This document shows positions 34,531 to 42,182 of a DNA stretch of 64,000 nt, piece after piece. Within the stretch, counting starts at the first letter, position 1, and every line of letters starts with the position of its first letter. Origin of the DNA: an uncultured Bacilli bacterium (lineage in GTDB: Bacteria; Bacillota_I; Bacilli_A; RF39; UBA660); the NCBI GenBank assembly GCA_934148845.1, contig CAKPDH010000003.1, forward strand, positions 132,492-196,491, in the 5' to 3' direction. The translations under genes and the position numbers were made by a program. Under the pieces are notes generated by a model that was not told the DNA's origin, searched no databases, and saw only the letters and a program-made list of their open reading frames with translations.

Positions 34531-35401
34531 CTAAATATATATTTTTATCAAAATTATGTTCTACATCATCTAGCTCTAATAATTTATCTGTTGTAATTAA
34601 GAAAAAATTATGAAGTAAATATTGATTACCATCACTTGCTATTGGATCGTCCCAAGTAAGATCCAAATGATACCAATTATTGTCAACAAATACATAATTC
34701 CAAACATGATTTTCTGATGTTATTTTATAATTTTTAATTCCTAATTTATCTAGATATATAGCCATAATGTCACTATAACCACCACAAATAGACTTTCCTT
34801 CTTTAATTAATGCATATGCAGTATAATTTCTTGAATCATTTTCTGAATAGACAGTATTATTTATAACATAATCATGAAATACTCTAATTTTATCAGTTAT
34901 ACTCATAGAGTCATTAATGTTATTATCTATAAATTTAGTAATATAATCATCAATAAATTTAATTTGATCATTACTATATAATTTATTTGTTGTAACAGTA
35001 ACAAGGCCGGTTGATACAGTATCTACATTAATAGTAGAAAAGGAATTGTATGGATGAACAAAATTATTTATAGTACTGATAGTAGTATTATCATCACTTG
35101 TCAATTTTTTAACATCATCTAGACATTTATTATAGTCACAAGTAAATGTAAAACTATTATCTCCACTATTAATTATTGTATAAAAAATATTTAATAAATC
35201 TTGATAATTTTTAATTTTATCATTATCTATATTTTGGACATATAAAAAGTCATTATCTAAATAATATTCATTGTAAGTAAGTACCTTATTACTTCTTTTA
35301 TATATAATTTCATCAATTATAAAAGATGAAATAAAATCTCTTTTTATATATACAAGCAATAATAAAGAAATTAATAAAACTGTTTTAATTGCTTTCTTCA
35401 T
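34523..35401 (-). CDS. Membrane-anchored transglutaminase-like protein
   Basis: 292 aa. One N-terminal membrane segment (about residues 4-20) places the rest outside the cell. The transglutaminase-like core has the cysteine in GKSICGGYSDIMA, the histidine in SENHVWNYV and the aspartate in WYHLDLTWDDP, the usual C-H-D triad. Such proteins in Firmicutes act as peptidases or cross-linkers on the cell surface. AGGTGATAAG precedes the ATG. It converges with rbfA at a bidirectional terminator. Confidence 0.85.
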   Translation of the reverse strand: MKKAIKTVLLISLLLLVYIKRDFISSFIIDEIIYKRSNKVLTYNEYYLDNDFLYVQNIDNDKIKNYQDLLNIFYTIINSGDNSFTFTCDYNKCLDDVKKLTSDDNTTISTINNFVHPYNSFSTINVDTVSTGLVTVTTNKLYSNDQIKFIDDYITKFIDNNINDSMSITDKIRVFHDYVINNTVYSENDSRNYTAYALIKEGKSICGGYSDIMAIYLDKLGIKNYKITSENHVWNYVFVDNNWYHLDLTWDDPIASDGNQYLLHNFFLITTDKLLELDDVEHNFDKNIYLEK

Positions 35402-35432
35402 CTTATCACCTATAATAATTTTACCAAAAAAA

Positions 35433-35460
35433 ACAAAAAAAATGAAGTATATTACTCCAT
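35433..35460 (-). terminator. Terminator of rpsT
   Basis: On the reverse strand TGGAGTA/TACTTCA (one G-U pair) overlaps the last codons of rpsT and is followed by eight Ts. Confidence 0.65.
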
Positions 35461-35715
35461 TGAATTAACTTTTTTACTAAGTCTTGACTTACTTCTAGCA
35501 CTTGTATTTTTAGAGGCTACTCCTTTTTGTGTAGCTTTATCAATAGCTTTAATAGCAACCTTTAAATTTTCTTCTGCTTTTGCTTTGTCTTTAGAAATAA
35601 CAGCTCTCTTTACATTTTTAATAGCTGTTTTCATACTAGCAGCAAATTCATTATTTTCTTTTTCTTTTTTTACATTAACTAAAACTCTTTTTTTAGCATT
35701 CTTTAAATTTGGCAT
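35452..35715 (-). CDS. rpsT: Ribosomal protein S20
   Basis: 87 aa, basic and all helical: MPNLKNAKKRVLVNVKKEKEN, AASMKTAIKNVKRAV, then KGVASKNTSARSKSRLSKKV. It binds 16S rRNA in the small subunit. GGAGGTGAAC precedes the ATG. It is divergent from gpr, the same neighbourhood as in B. subtilis (rpsT-gpr). Confidence 0.97.
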   Translation of the reverse strand: MPNLKNAKKRVLVNVKKEKENNEFAASMKTAIKNVKRAVISKDKAKAEENLKVAIKAIDKATQKGVASKNTSARSKSRLSKKVNSME

Positions 35716-35813
35716 AAGTTCACCTCCAAGTCACATATACACATATTTTAGCAAATATTTTAATAAAATGCAATAAAATACTTTAATTTGTTTAAAATAA
35801 TAAGGGTGATTTA

Positions 35814-36818
35814 ATGAATAAAGATATAGATTTATCTAAATATGAAATAAGAACAGATTTAACAATAGATTTATTAGATAAAAAAATAAAAGGTGTAAAG
35901 TATAAAACAACTAAAAGCAAGAATATTAAAGTAACTGAAGTAAACTTAGATGAAATAAATGATTTAAATAAAAAAAAGGGTAAATACATTACGCTTGAAT
36001 TTGAAGATATAACAGATAGTGATAATTTAAGTGATGTAGTAAAAGTATTAACCCGTGAACTTAAAAAAATGATTAAAATAGATAAGGATTCATTTGGACT
36101 TGTAATAGGTCTTGGAAATTCCAAATCAACACCGGATTCTCTTGGACCACTTACTATAGACAATTTAATAGTTACTAATCATATTTACTTATTAGATGAA
36201 TTAAGTGATAATTATTCAAGAATAGCGGCATTTACTCCAGGAGTTATGGGTGAGACTGGAATTGAAGCAAGTGATATTATATCATCTGTAGTAGATAAAA
36301 TACATCCAAGCTACTTAATAGTTATTGATTCCCTTGCAAGCAATTCTATTGAAAGACTTAATAAAACAATTCAAATAACTGATACTGGTATACATCCAGG
36401 AAGTGGTATAGGTAATAAAAGAAAGGAAATAAGCTCTGATATACTTAATATACCAGTTATAGCTATTGGAGTACCTACTGTTGTAGATGCAGCTGTAATA
36501 GTATCAAATACAATAAACTTTATATATAAAAATTATGCATTTAATAAAAATTATTTAAAAAGTTCAAAAAGTAAATTAACATTTAATAATGTTAATTATT
36601 TAAGTAAAGAAATAAAAGAAAACATAAAAGAAAAAAAAGAATTATTAGGATTAATAGGCACTTTAACTGAAGAAGAATTACAAATACTAATATATGAAGT
36701 GTTAAATCCAATAGGATATAATTTAATGGTAACACCAAAAGAAATTGATTTTATAATATATAAACTTGCAAAAGCAATATCATCATCTATCAATAATACT
36801 GTACATAACATAAATTAA
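35814..36818 (+). CDS. gpr: Germination protease Gpr
   Basis: 334 aa. The N-terminus (DLSKYEIRTDLTIDL) contains the propeptide site of the zymogen. Core motifs are VIGLGNSKSTPDSLGP, TPGVMGETGIEASDII, VIDSLASNSIERLN, TDTGIHPGSGIGNKR and IAIGVPTVVDAAVI. It degrades small acid-soluble proteins during spore germination and is made in the forespore. AAGGGTGATTTA precedes the ATG. The usual follower spoIIP is absent; a pseudopilin gene follows. Its presence implies SASP genes elsewhere in the genome. Confidence 0.96.
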   Translation: MNKDIDLSKYEIRTDLTIDLLDKKIKGVKYKTTKSKNIKVTEVNLDEINDLNKKKGKYITLEFEDITDSDNLSDVVKVLTRELKKMIKIDKDSFGLVIGLGNSKSTPDSLGPLTIDNLIVTNHIYLLDELSDNYSRIAAFTPGVMGETGIEASDIISSVVDKIHPSYLIVIDSLASNSIERLNKTIQITDTGIHPGSGIGNKRKEISSDILNIPVIAIGVPTVVDAAVIVSNTINFIYKNYAFNKNYLKSSKSKLTFNNVNYLSKEIKENIKEKKELLGLIGTLTEEELQILIYEVLNPIGYNLMVTPKEIDFIIYKLAKAISSSINNTVHNIN

Positions 36819-36831
36819 GAAAATAATTATA

Positions 36832-36861
36832 TTGACAAAACTTCACTAAATGTGCTATTAT
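36832..36861 (+). promoter_or_regulatory. Promoter of the pseudopilin gene
   Basis: TTGACA (36832-36837), 18-nt spacer, TATTAT (36856-36861) with an upstream TG. Confidence 0.7.
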
Positions 36862-36892
36862 TTTATTGTAGAAACGGTAAGGTGGTGATAAA

Positions 36893-37414
36893 ATGAAAAA
36901 TAATAAAAAAGGTTTTACATTAATAGAACTTTTAGCTGTAATTGTTATTCTAGCTATCATCGCTTTAATAGCAACTCCAATAATACTTGGAATAATTGAA
37001 GATTCAAGAAAAAGTGCTAGAGAGAATTCTGCTAAATATATAGCTAGTACTATTGATACATCATATGCAACATCTTATATGAAAAGTTATGTAAAAGATG
37101 AAGCAAGTGGTTTAGGCGACACTTATAAATTAACTGCAAAAAATGCTGGTGAATATCCAACTTTATTACAAGTTATGAGTGAGACTAAGAAGAACCTTGA
37201 TAACGTAAAAGAGGTAACTTATGATGGTACTAAAGGTGTAGTAGTGTCAAATGATGATGTTACTTGTCATATTACTAACGATTCTGGATTAAAAGTTCAA
37301 TGTGCTAAGACTTCTGATTTAAGTAGTGGTGCTATGCCTGCTGATACTACTAAACTTTTAGTAAATAATGCTGGTAGTGCTTCTAAATCTTTAAATACTC
37401 CTACTGGAGAATAA
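36893..37414 (+). CDS. Type IV pilin/pseudopilin-like protein
   Basis: 173 aa. Class III signal KKGFTLIELLAVIVILAI, with glycine before the methylated phenylalanine and glutamate at +5 of the mature protein, as in ComGC and type IV pilins. A polar C-terminal domain with two cysteines (TCHI, VQCAK) probably forms a disulfide. AAGGTGGTGAT precedes the ATG. It has its own strong promoter and terminator, and no prepilin peptidase, ATPase or other pilin gene is next to it, so any assembly machine lies elsewhere. Confidence 0.88.
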   Translation: MKNNKKGFTLIELLAVIVILAIIALIATPIILGIIEDSRKSARENSAKYIASTIDTSYATSYMKSYVKDEASGLGDTYKLTAKNAGEYPTLLQVMSETKKNLDNVKEVTYDGTKGVVVSNDDVTCHITNDSGLKVQCAKTSDLSSGAMPADTTKLLVNNAGSASKSLNTPTGE

Positions 37415-37429
37415 TATAGATAGTATTTT

Positions 37430-37456
37430 TAAAAAACTCATTTGAGTTTTTTTTTC
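37430..37456 (+). terminator. Terminator after the pseudopilin gene
   Basis: AAAAAACTCA/TGAGTTTTTT followed by further Ts. Confidence 0.75.
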
Positions 37457-37461
37457 TTTAA

Positions 37462-37470
37462 TGATATAAT
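37462..37470 (+). promoter_or_regulatory. Extended -10 promoter of der
   Basis: TGATATAAT lies 23 bases before the der ATG, just after a terminator T run; GGAGGTGA is the ribosome site. Confidence 0.5.
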
Positions 37471-37493
37471 ATTTTTGTTTTGGAGGTGATTTT

Positions 37494-38807
37494 ATGAAAA
37501 AACCCGTTGTAGCTCTTGTTGGAAGACCTAATGTAGGTAAAAGCACAATATTCAATAAAATAGTAGGTAAGAAATTATCTATAATAGAAGATACACCTGG
37601 AGTAACTAGAGATAGAATATATGCTAGTGTAAATTATTATAATTATAAATTTCATTTAATTGATACAGGTGGCATTGAACTTGGCAAGATGGATTTTAAT
37701 AATGAAATAAAGATGCAGGCTAGTCTTGCTATTGATGAAGCTGATATAGTAGTATTTGTTGTTGATGGTAAGGAAGGATTAACTAGCGATGATTATCTTG
37801 TACGTGATATGCTAAATAAAGTATCTAATAAAGTTATAGTAGCTATAAATAAGTGTGATAGTAAAAAAATAAAAGAAAAGGAATATGAGTTTTATGAATT
37901 AGGTTTTAAAGACATGGTTAAAGTAAGTGGTGAACAAGGTGATGGTATTGGCGATTTACTTGATTTAATTACTGCTAATTTTCCTAAAATTGATTATGAA
38001 GAAAATGATGATACAGTTAAATTTTCTATAATAGGAAGACCTAATGTAGGTAAAAGCAGCTTAGTTAATGCAATAATAAATGAAGAGAGAGTTATTGTAA
38101 GTAATGTTGCTGGAACAACTAGGGATGCTATTGATACTGAGTTTAATTATAATGGTGAAAAGTATACTGTTATTGATACAGCTGGTATGAGAAAAAAAGG
38201 CAAAGTTTACGAAAACATAGAAAAATATAGTTTACTTAGAAGTTTAAAAGCAATAGACAGATCCGATGTTTGTGTACTTGTAATTAATGCAGAAGAAGGT
38301 ATAATAGAACATGACAAACATATAGCAAGCTATGCACTTGCAGTCGGTAAAGCTATAGTAATAGCAGTTAATAAATGGGACTTAATAGAAGATAAGGACT
38401 CTAAAATGAAAAAATGGAAACAAGATATAGAGGCTAATTTTGCTTTTTTAAGTTATGCCAAGGTAGTATTTTTAAGTGCTAAAACTAAAAAAAGAATTCA
38501 TACATTGATGCCTGAGGTATTAAGCGCTTATGAAAACAGTAAGAAGGAAATTAAGACAAGTTTATTAAATAAAGTAATTATGGATGCTTATGAACTTAAT
38601 TTACCTCCAAGTTATAAAGGAAAAAGACTTAAAATTTATTTTTCAACTCAAGTAAAAACCCAACCACCAACATTTAATATATCAGTAAATAGTAAGGGTC
38701 TTGTACATTTTTCTTATGAAAGATATTTAGAAAATAAAATAAGGGAGTCTTTTGATTTTAGTGGTACACCTATTGTTATTAATTTTAAAAGTAAGGGAGA
38801 AGAGTAA
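37494..38807 (+). CDS. der: Ribosome biogenesis GTPase Der (EngA)
   Basis: 437 aa with two G domains in tandem: GRPNVGKST near the N-terminus with DTPGVTRDR and NKCDS, and GRPNVGKSS near residue 182 with GTTRDAIDTEF, DTAGMRKKGK and NKWD. A C-terminal KH-like domain follows (LPPSYKGKRLKIYF). Der is needed for 50S subunit assembly. GGAGGTGATTTT precedes the ATG. It is not linked to gpsA or spoIVA as in B. subtilis. Confidence 0.97.
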   Translation: MKKPVVALVGRPNVGKSTIFNKIVGKKLSIIEDTPGVTRDRIYASVNYYNYKFHLIDTGGIELGKMDFNNEIKMQASLAIDEADIVVFVVDGKEGLTSDDYLVRDMLNKVSNKVIVAINKCDSKKIKEKEYEFYELGFKDMVKVSGEQGDGIGDLLDLITANFPKIDYEENDDTVKFSIIGRPNVGKSSLVNAIINEERVIVSNVAGTTRDAIDTEFNYNGEKYTVIDTAGMRKKGKVYENIEKYSLLRSLKAIDRSDVCVLVINAEEGIIEHDKHIASYALAVGKAIVIAVNKWDLIEDKDSKMKKWKQDIEANFAFLSYAKVVFLSAKTKKRIHTLMPEVLSAYENSKKEIKTSLLNKVIMDAYELNLPPSYKGKRLKIYFSTQVKTQPPTFNISVNSKGLVHFSYERYLENKIRESFDFSGTPIVINFKSKGEE

Positions 38808-38820
38808 TCTTTAATGTAGT

Positions 38821-39351
38821 ATGAAAAAGGTAGTATTTTATAAAATTTTATATTTATTATTTTTATTTTTAGTAGGAGCTTTAATAGGCGGAATACTTGA
38901 AATATGTTATCAATTATTAACTAAAGGAAGTTTTAAATTAGGTGGATTTTTATATGGACCTATTAGACCTATATACGGATGGGGAACGATTTTATTACAT
39001 CTAATAGGAAGTAAATTTAATAAAAATATAATTGTAACTTTTATCGCGTCTTTTATTATATGTAGTATATTTGAATATTTATCTTCTTATATTCTCTATG
39101 TGATTTTTAATCGTACCTGGTGGGATTATAGTGGATTTCCATTTAATATAAATGGAAGAATATGCTTACCAATAAGTATTTGTTTCGGAATACTTGGTGT
39201 TGTTTTTATTAAAGTTATAGAACCTATTTTAAGATTAATATATATAAAATCAAATAAAAAAATACTATTTTTAATAATTATAATTACTTTTATTGTATAT
39301 AAAATAGATGGAACAATCTCTTTAATACATAATATAGATAAAGTTAAATAG
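38821..39351 (+). CDS. Integral membrane protein, ABC_trans_CmpB (PF06541) family
   Basis: 176 aa with about four membrane segments. Family blocks: GALIGGILEICYQLL, GGFLYGPIRPIYGWG, TWWDYSGFPFNINGRICLP and ILGVVFIKVIEPIL. Databases call the family putative ABC transporter permease, although no ATPase is usually linked and none is here. It starts 13 bases after der without a good ribosome site, suggesting cotranscription. The function is unknown. Confidence 0.8.
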   Translation: MKKVVFYKILYLLFLFLVGALIGGILEICYQLLTKGSFKLGGFLYGPIRPIYGWGTILLHLIGSKFNKNIIVTFIASFIICSIFEYLSSYILYVIFNRTWWDYSGFPFNINGRICLPISICFGILGVVFIKVIEPILRLIYIKSNKKILFLIIIITFIVYKIDGTISLIHNIDKVK

Positions 39352-39414
39352 TATATATAATATATTATTTGCACTTAAAATCTATATTTTTTTTAAATTT
39401 TTTTTGAAAAAGTA

Positions 39415-39443
39415 TTGACATATTACTAATAGTATAATATACT
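39415..39443 (+). promoter_or_regulatory. Promoter of the structured non-coding region
   Basis: TTGACA (39415-39420), 17-nt spacer, TATACT (39438-39443); a TATAAT overlaps at 39433. The start would be near 39450. No ORF follows for 460 bases. Confidence 0.65.
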
Positions 39444-39449
39444 ATATGT

Positions 39450-39830
39450 AGTTTAGAGAAGATATAAAATAGCTTTAAAAAGATATTATTTAAATACAGA
39501 ATTGTTAAATAATATTAGAATTAAATTAATTTATACGTAAACAATAAAATAAAAAATATTATTTATTGTTATACGAAATTTAAAATAATTCAAAAGCAAA
39601 TTGAGTATCTACAATATTAAGTAAACCGACTATATAATTAGATATTAATAGTCACATTTACTTAATATTAGATTGGAAATACGAATAGTAATTTCTACCG
39701 ACTCTAAACGTTACAATTGTAAGAAGAAAGAAAACTTCTATGGTAGAAGTATTGTAGTAAATACTGATAATATTTATATGCAATTTTCTAAACTCAAAAG
39801 TGATAACTTTATCAGGGTTATTACTTTTTT
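39450..39830 (+). ncRNA. Candidate structured non-coding RNA, about 380 nt, unclassified
   Basis: A strong promoter leads into a region without plausible ORFs that ends in an intrinsic terminator. Perfect or near-perfect hairpins lie in series: ATATTATTTAA/TTAAATAATAT (39483-39515, 11 pairs); CGTA+AACAATAAA with TTTATTGTT+TACG (39536-39575, one bulge); AATATTAAGTAAA/TTTACTTAATATT (39613-39669, 13 pairs) enclosing GACTAT/ATAGTC and TAAT/ATTA; TGGAAAT/ATTTCTA (39674-39697); and ACTTCTA/TAGAAGT (39734-39750) inside an ACAAT/ATTGT stem. ACCGACT occurs twice, in the internal loop of the third hairpin and after the fourth. I see no match to RNase P, 6S, tmRNA, SRP RNA, T-box or riboswitch consensus. 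It could instead be a long leader of the CotD-like gene, but the terminator argues against that. Confidence 0.6.
39796..39830 (+). terminator. Terminator of the candidate ncRNA
   Basis: AAAAGTGATAAC/GTTATTACTTTT, twelve pairs with one G-U, nine-base loop, then Ts. Confidence 0.75.
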
Positions 39831-39911
39831 GGTATAAAAATATAAATAAATAGACATTGTACCATTCAAAAAAGTTCATTATACATATTATAAACTAGAT
39901 AGGAGGTATTT

Positions 39912-40184
39912 ATGTTATTTAATAGAAATTGTGGGTGTAATAGACAAATGCCATTTGCAAGTCAACCAATGATGGAGCAACCAATAATGGAACCAACTAT
40001 AACTAAATGTGTTGAAAAAGAATTTCACCATGAAGTTAAGCATTGTTGTCCAATACATACTCATGTAATTAATAAACATATATATACGCATACATATACA
40101 CCACAATATACTTGTGATGAAGAAAATGTAGTTATTAATAATGATTGTGGTGGATGCCAAGGAAATATGTTTAAAAATATGTAG
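39912..40184 (+). CDS. CotD-like inner spore coat protein
   Basis: 90 aa, rich in His, Cys, Met and Pro. An N-terminal CGCNRQMPF and PMMEQPIMEP stretch precedes KHCCPIHTHVINKHIYTH, which resembles the CotD core (H-P-x-H-T-T-x-V-N-x-H). The C-terminus has CGGCQ. CotD-type proteins are made late in the mother cell and cross-linked in the inner coat. AGGAGGTATTT precedes the ATG. A CATATTATA element at 39884 resembles a sigma-K -10, but its spacing to a possible -35 is poor. The assignment rests on composition and this motif. Confidence 0.68.
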   Translation: MLFNRNCGCNRQMPFASQPMMEQPIMEPTITKCVEKEFHHEVKHCCPIHTHVINKHIYTHTYTPQYTCDEENVVINNDCGGCQGNMFKNM

Positions 40185-40207
40185 AAAGTAGTATATCTAC
40201 TTTTTTC
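40184..40207 (+). terminator. Terminator after the CotD-like gene
   Basis: AAAGTAG/CTACTTT with a TATAT loop, then TTT. Confidence 0.7.
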
Positions 40208-40220
40208 TATAAGGAGGTTT

Positions 40221-41171
40221 ATGAAAATACTAGAAACACCATTAATTAAAATAAAATATAAATATAATAATATAGAAAATTATTTATATGTGAAATTAGA
40301 ATCTTATAATATAACTGGTAGTATAAAGGATAGAGCTATAAAATATATGATAGAGGATGCCTATTCAAATAATCTTTTAAAAGAAGGTGATGAGATAGTT
40401 GAAGTAACAAGTGGTAATACTGGAATATCTTTAGCATCTATAGCTCATAATTATAATAATTCTGTACATATATTTATGCCAGATTGGGTAAGTGTTGAAA
40501 GATTAAAACTTATAAAAATGTATGGCGCAAGGGTAACTCTTTTTAGTAAAGAAAGTGGAGGATTTATATCTGCTAGAAAAAATGCTTATAAGTATGCTTT
40601 AGAAAATAATGCTTACTATATAGATCAATTTAACAATTTATCAAACGTAAAAGCACACTATGATACGACTGCTATAGAAATACTTAATAAAGTAAATAAT
40701 ATAAGTGGTATAGTATCTGGTATAGGCACTGGAGGTACTTTAATGGGTATTGGTAAAAGATTTAAAGAATTTAATAAGAACATAAAAATAATCGCTCTAG
40801 AACCAGAAGGTTATGCACTTTTATCTAATAAAAAAACTAATTATAGCCATAAAATAGAGGGAATTGGAGATGACTTTATTCCTAATATTGTTGATAAAAA
40901 TTTAATAGATGAAATAGTTTTAGTTAATGATATGGATTCAATAAATATGTCAAAGAAAATAGCTAGTAATTTAGGTATTGGAGTAGGTATATCAAGCGGT
41001 GCTAATTTTATAGCTAGTGTATTAAGCAATGATAATGGTGATAATAAAATAGTTACAGTATTTGCAGATGATAATAAAAAGTACTTGTCAACTGATTTAA
41101 GTGGTAATATTGATAATAATAAAGGTTTTATTTCTAATAAAATAGAATTACTTGGATATGAATTTGTGTAA
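40221..41171 (+). CDS. cysK: Cysteine synthase family PLP enzyme
   Basis: 316 aa, fold type II PLP enzyme. The PLP lysine is Lys36 in GSIKDRA, the substrate loop is VTSGNTGISLA, and the phosphate-binding loop is GIGTGGTLMGIG. GISSGANF near the C-terminus matches O-acetylserine sulfhydrylase (serine in the PLP pyridine pocket). It forms cysteine from O-acetylserine and sulfide. A cystathionine-synthase-like role cannot be excluded. AAGGAGGTTT precedes the ATG. No cysE is adjacent. Confidence 0.88.
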   Translation: MKILETPLIKIKYKYNNIENYLYVKLESYNITGSIKDRAIKYMIEDAYSNNLLKEGDEIVEVTSGNTGISLASIAHNYNNSVHIFMPDWVSVERLKLIKMYGARVTLFSKESGGFISARKNAYKYALENNAYYIDQFNNLSNVKAHYDTTAIEILNKVNNISGIVSGIGTGGTLMGIGKRFKEFNKNIKIIALEPEGYALLSNKKTNYSHKIEGIGDDFIPNIVDKNLIDEIVLVNDMDSINMSKKIASNLGIGVGISSGANFIASVLSNDNGDNKIVTVFADDNKKYLSTDLSGNIDNNKGFISNKIELLGYEFV

Positions 41172-41256
41172 AAGTTATATTTATAATAAATAAAAATATT
41201 GTAAAAATTAACTTTAAATGTTATTATTATATAGACTATCTGTATAAGGAGGGATT

Positions 41257-41532
41257 ATGAATATAATAACATTTTTAATAATTTTATTTTCTTCACTTTC
41301 TTTTATTTATATTATATATGTCTTATATGAAGAAAATAAAAAATATAAAAAGATAAAGTATTATAAATATACTATTAGATATGAAATAGATTATTTTAAA
41401 TATATGAAAATGAGAAATAAGATGAAAAAAGTAATAAAAAAGAAAAAATTACAATTGAAAATATTAAAAGTAATATTATTTATGAGGAGAATAACAAATG
41501 GAAAAAATAATAGTTATATATATTTTATTTAG
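41257..41532 (+). CDS. Small membrane protein with basic tail, unknown
   Basis: 91 aa. One N-terminal membrane segment (about residues 3-24) is followed by a strongly basic region (KKYKKIKYYKY, MKKVIKKKKLQLK). AAGGAGGG precedes the ATG. The final 35 bases overlap the next small membrane gene in another frame. The C-terminus within the overlap is of low complexity, so the exact end is less certain. No known family. Confidence 0.55.
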   Translation: MNIITFLIILFSSLSFIYIIYVLYEENKKYKKIKYYKYTIRYEIDYFKYMKMRNKMKKVIKKKKLQLKILKVILFMRRITNGKNNSYIYFI

Positions 41533-41749
41533 TATAATTTTAATAATAATTATTTTGCTTTTAATAGTTTATTTAAGAAGAAATGAAAAAGATATAGATT
41601 ATAATTTGATTATAAATAAGTTAATAAAAGAAAAGCAAGAATTTCTACTTGATCTTGATAACGGAAATAAAAAGATAAACTTGTTAGAAAAAGAAATATT
41701 TGAATGCAAGAAAAAATTAGGATATGACCTTACAGAGAAAAAGAAATAA
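41498..41749 (+). CDS. Small membrane protein with coiled-coil tail, unknown
   Basis: 83 aa. ATG follows GAGGAGAATAAC. A single N-terminal membrane segment (residues 3-24) is followed by a charged, probably coiled-coil tail (KLIKEKQEFLLDLDNGNKKINLLEKEI). It overlaps the upstream gene and ends at a terminator. The organisation of two short anchored proteins suggests partners. No known family. Confidence 0.6.
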   Translation: MEKIIVIYILFSIILIIIILLLIVYLRRNEKDIDYNLIINKLIKEKQEFLLDLDNGNKKINLLEKEIFECKKKLGYDLTEKKK

Positions 41750-41760
41750 TTTCTTTTTTT
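41736..41760 (+). terminator. Terminator before cadC
   Basis: AAAAAGAAA/TTTCTTTTT with a TAA loop across the stop codon, then Ts. Confidence 0.65.
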
Positions 41761-41763
41761 ACA

Positions 41764-41793
41764 TTGACAATTGAATAGCTATTCAACTATAAT
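41764..41793 (+). promoter_or_regulatory. Promoter of cadC-cadA
   Basis: TTGACA (41764-41769), 18-nt spacer, TATAAT (41788-41793). The spacer is filled by a palindrome. Confidence 0.8.
41771..41786 (+). promoter_or_regulatory. ArsR/SmtB-type operator
   Basis: Perfect palindrome TTGAATAGCTATTCAA between -35 and -10. It matches the imperfect TGAA...TTCA pattern bound by CadC/SmtB proteins, and the next gene encodes such a repressor. Binding would block RNA polymerase until metal is present. Confidence 0.8.
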
Positions 41794-41823
41794 ATTATTG
41801 TGTATAAAAATTATGGAGGACTT

Positions 41824-42180
41824 ATGAGAAAATATGTTTGTGATTGCAACATAATACATGAAGATGTAGTAAATACCACTAAAAAGAAAATAAATGATAT
41901 TGATATATTTTCAGACGTTAGTAATTTTTTTAAGGTTATTGGTGATTTAACTAGAATAAAAATATTGTATGCACTTGATAATAATGAGATGTGTGTATGT
42001 GATATAGCTAGTACTTTAAATATGAGTAAGTCATTAATATCGCATCAATTAAAAGTACTTAAAGATAATAAAATAGTAAAATATAGGAAGCAAGGCAAAG
42101 AGGTATATTATTTATTAGATGATGATCATGTAAAGGACATAATTGATATTGCTTTTTGCCATATTAATCATAAGAGGTAA
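41824..42180 (+). CDS. cadC: Metal-responsive ArsR/SmtB-family repressor, CadC-like
   Basis: 118 aa from the ATG at 41824 after GGAGGACTT; an upstream frame to 41800 covers the ribosome site. An N-terminal cysteine pair (VCDCNIIHEDVV) and MCVCDIASTL in the winged-helix domain give the CadC-type soft-metal site. The recognition helix is MSKSLISHQLKVLKDN. C-terminal H/D residues (DDDHVKDI, FCHINHKR) could form a second metal site. It probably senses Cd/Pb/Zn and represses itself and the adjacent ATPase through the palindrome upstream. Confidence 0.9.
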   Translation: MRKYVCDCNIIHEDVVNTTKKKINDIDIFSDVSNFFKVIGDLTRIKILYALDNNEMCVCDIASTLNMSKSLISHQLKVLKDNKIVKYRKQGKEVYYLLDDDHVKDIIDIAFCHINHKR

Positions 42181-42182
42181 AT

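Noticed and set aside
39450..39830. RNase P RNA, 6S RNA or a T-box leader
   Set aside because: The conserved RNase P core (GAGGAAAGTC-like), the T-box sequence and a 6S-type single long hairpin with central bubble are absent.
39658..39879. Reverse-strand ORF of 73 codons
   Set aside because: It lies across the hairpins and terminator of the candidate RNA and has no ribosome site or recognisable protein features.
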